The notes under the pieces were generated by a model that saw only the letters and a program-made list of their open reading frames with translations, had not been told where the DNA came from and ran no database searches. Both the position numbers and the translations under genes were made by a program. A stretch of 21,769 nt of DNA, from assembly GCA_964628455.1 (NCBI GenBank), contig CAZVPD010000051.1, forward strand, positions 1 through 21,769, read 5' to 3'. Below, piece by piece: positions 21,682 through 21,769 of the stretch (position 1 is its first letter; every line of letters begins with the position of its first letter). The DNA comes from JAQVWU01 sp964628455. GTDB taxonomy: Bacteria > Bacillota > Clostridia > Oscillospirales > CAG-272.

Positions 21682-21769
21682 ATGAAAAAGCTGATAATCA
21701 TAATAATCGCCGTTCTTTTAATGATGGTGCCGGTCCTTCCCGTATCGGCCCAGACACTCGATGATGGCT
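21682..21769 (+). CDS. Secreted protein N-terminus (gene cut by window end), possible TPM-domain YdjH-like protein
   Basis: Start ATG 21682 with GGAG 8 nt upstream. The 29 visible codons read MKKL, a long hydrophobic core rich in Ile/Leu/Val, then PVLPVSAQ, a typical signal peptide with likely cleavage after SA/Q, and the first mature residues TLDDG. Only 11 nt separate it from the zinc-ribbon membrane protein, so it is in the same operon. By analogy with ydjG-ydjH I expect a TPM domain with a C-terminal membrane helix, but the sequence visible cannot show it. Confidence 0.55.
   Translation, partial: MKKLIIIIIAVLLMMVPVLPVSAQTLDDG

Noticed and set aside
1..21769. CRISPR arrays, insertion sequences, phage or toxin-antitoxin modules.
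   Set aside because: No regularly spaced repeats, transposase or integrase motifs, or paired small toxin-like genes were found on either strand.

Overview
The window reads as a chromosomal segment of an anaerobic, low-to-mid GC Bacillota, most likely class Clostridia (gut or rumen type). The reasons are the phoH-ybeY-era-recO-mutS2 housekeeping block, purine-rich Shine-Dalgarno sites, near-consensus sigma-A promoters, a rubredoxin, lipoprotein sugar-binding proteins of a Clostridia type and an L-rhamnose catabolic cluster. The taxon is an inference from gene content; no rRNA is present.

Layout. (1) Positions 1-320: the 3' end of a + strand solute-binding protein gene, followed by a long hairpin. 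(2) 439-6266, minus strand: a probable five-gene operon read AEC-type transporter, SIS-domain sugar isomerase/deaminase, PRPP-synthetase-like protein, lipoprotein solute-binding protein, Gfo/Idh/MocA oxidoreductase. It is preceded by a strong promoter (6380-6408) that overlaps a palindrome. (3) 6486-10941, minus strand: rhamnose operon, read TIM-barrel epimerase, second TIM-barrel epimerase, rhaB, rhaA, closed by a clear intrinsic terminator. No rhamnulose-1-phosphate aldolase, transporter or regulator is in view. (4) 11016-16672, minus strand: phoH-ybeY-era-recO-mutS2, covering RNA processing, ribosome assembly and DNA/ribosome quality control. (5) 17097-17968, plus strand: a 78-aa cysteine-rich conserved-looking protein overlapping thiamine diphosphokinase (thiN), with a strong terminator. 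(6) 18250-19545, minus strand: a neutral-ceramidase-family hydrolase with an altered active-site motif. It is divergent from (7) 19750-20438, plus strand: rubredoxin and a SLOG/YpsA-type protein. (8) 20579-end, plus strand: a double zinc-ribbon, single-TM protein followed by the start of a secreted protein. This resembles the ydjG-ydjH pair of the Bacillus pspA-ydjGHI membrane-stress locus and is driven by a perfect-consensus promoter.

How the genes fit together. Regions 1-3 are accessory carbohydrate genes: uptake lipoproteins, sugar-phosphate isomerases, oxidoreductase and kinase. The promoter and operator-like palindrome at 6354-6408 lie just beyond the terminator of the rhamnose operon, so the two sugar operons appear to be separately controlled. 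Region 4 is core housekeeping. Regions 5-8 are small independent units, each with a visible promoter or terminator. I do not see CRISPR arrays, insertion sequences, prophage genes, tRNAs or rRNAs. No wholly new system is demonstrable. The most unusual points are the hydrolase lacking the canonical ceramidase serine, the PRPP-synthetase-like gene inside a sugar operon, the Psp-like zinc-ribbon locus, and several palindromic sites beside strong promoters.
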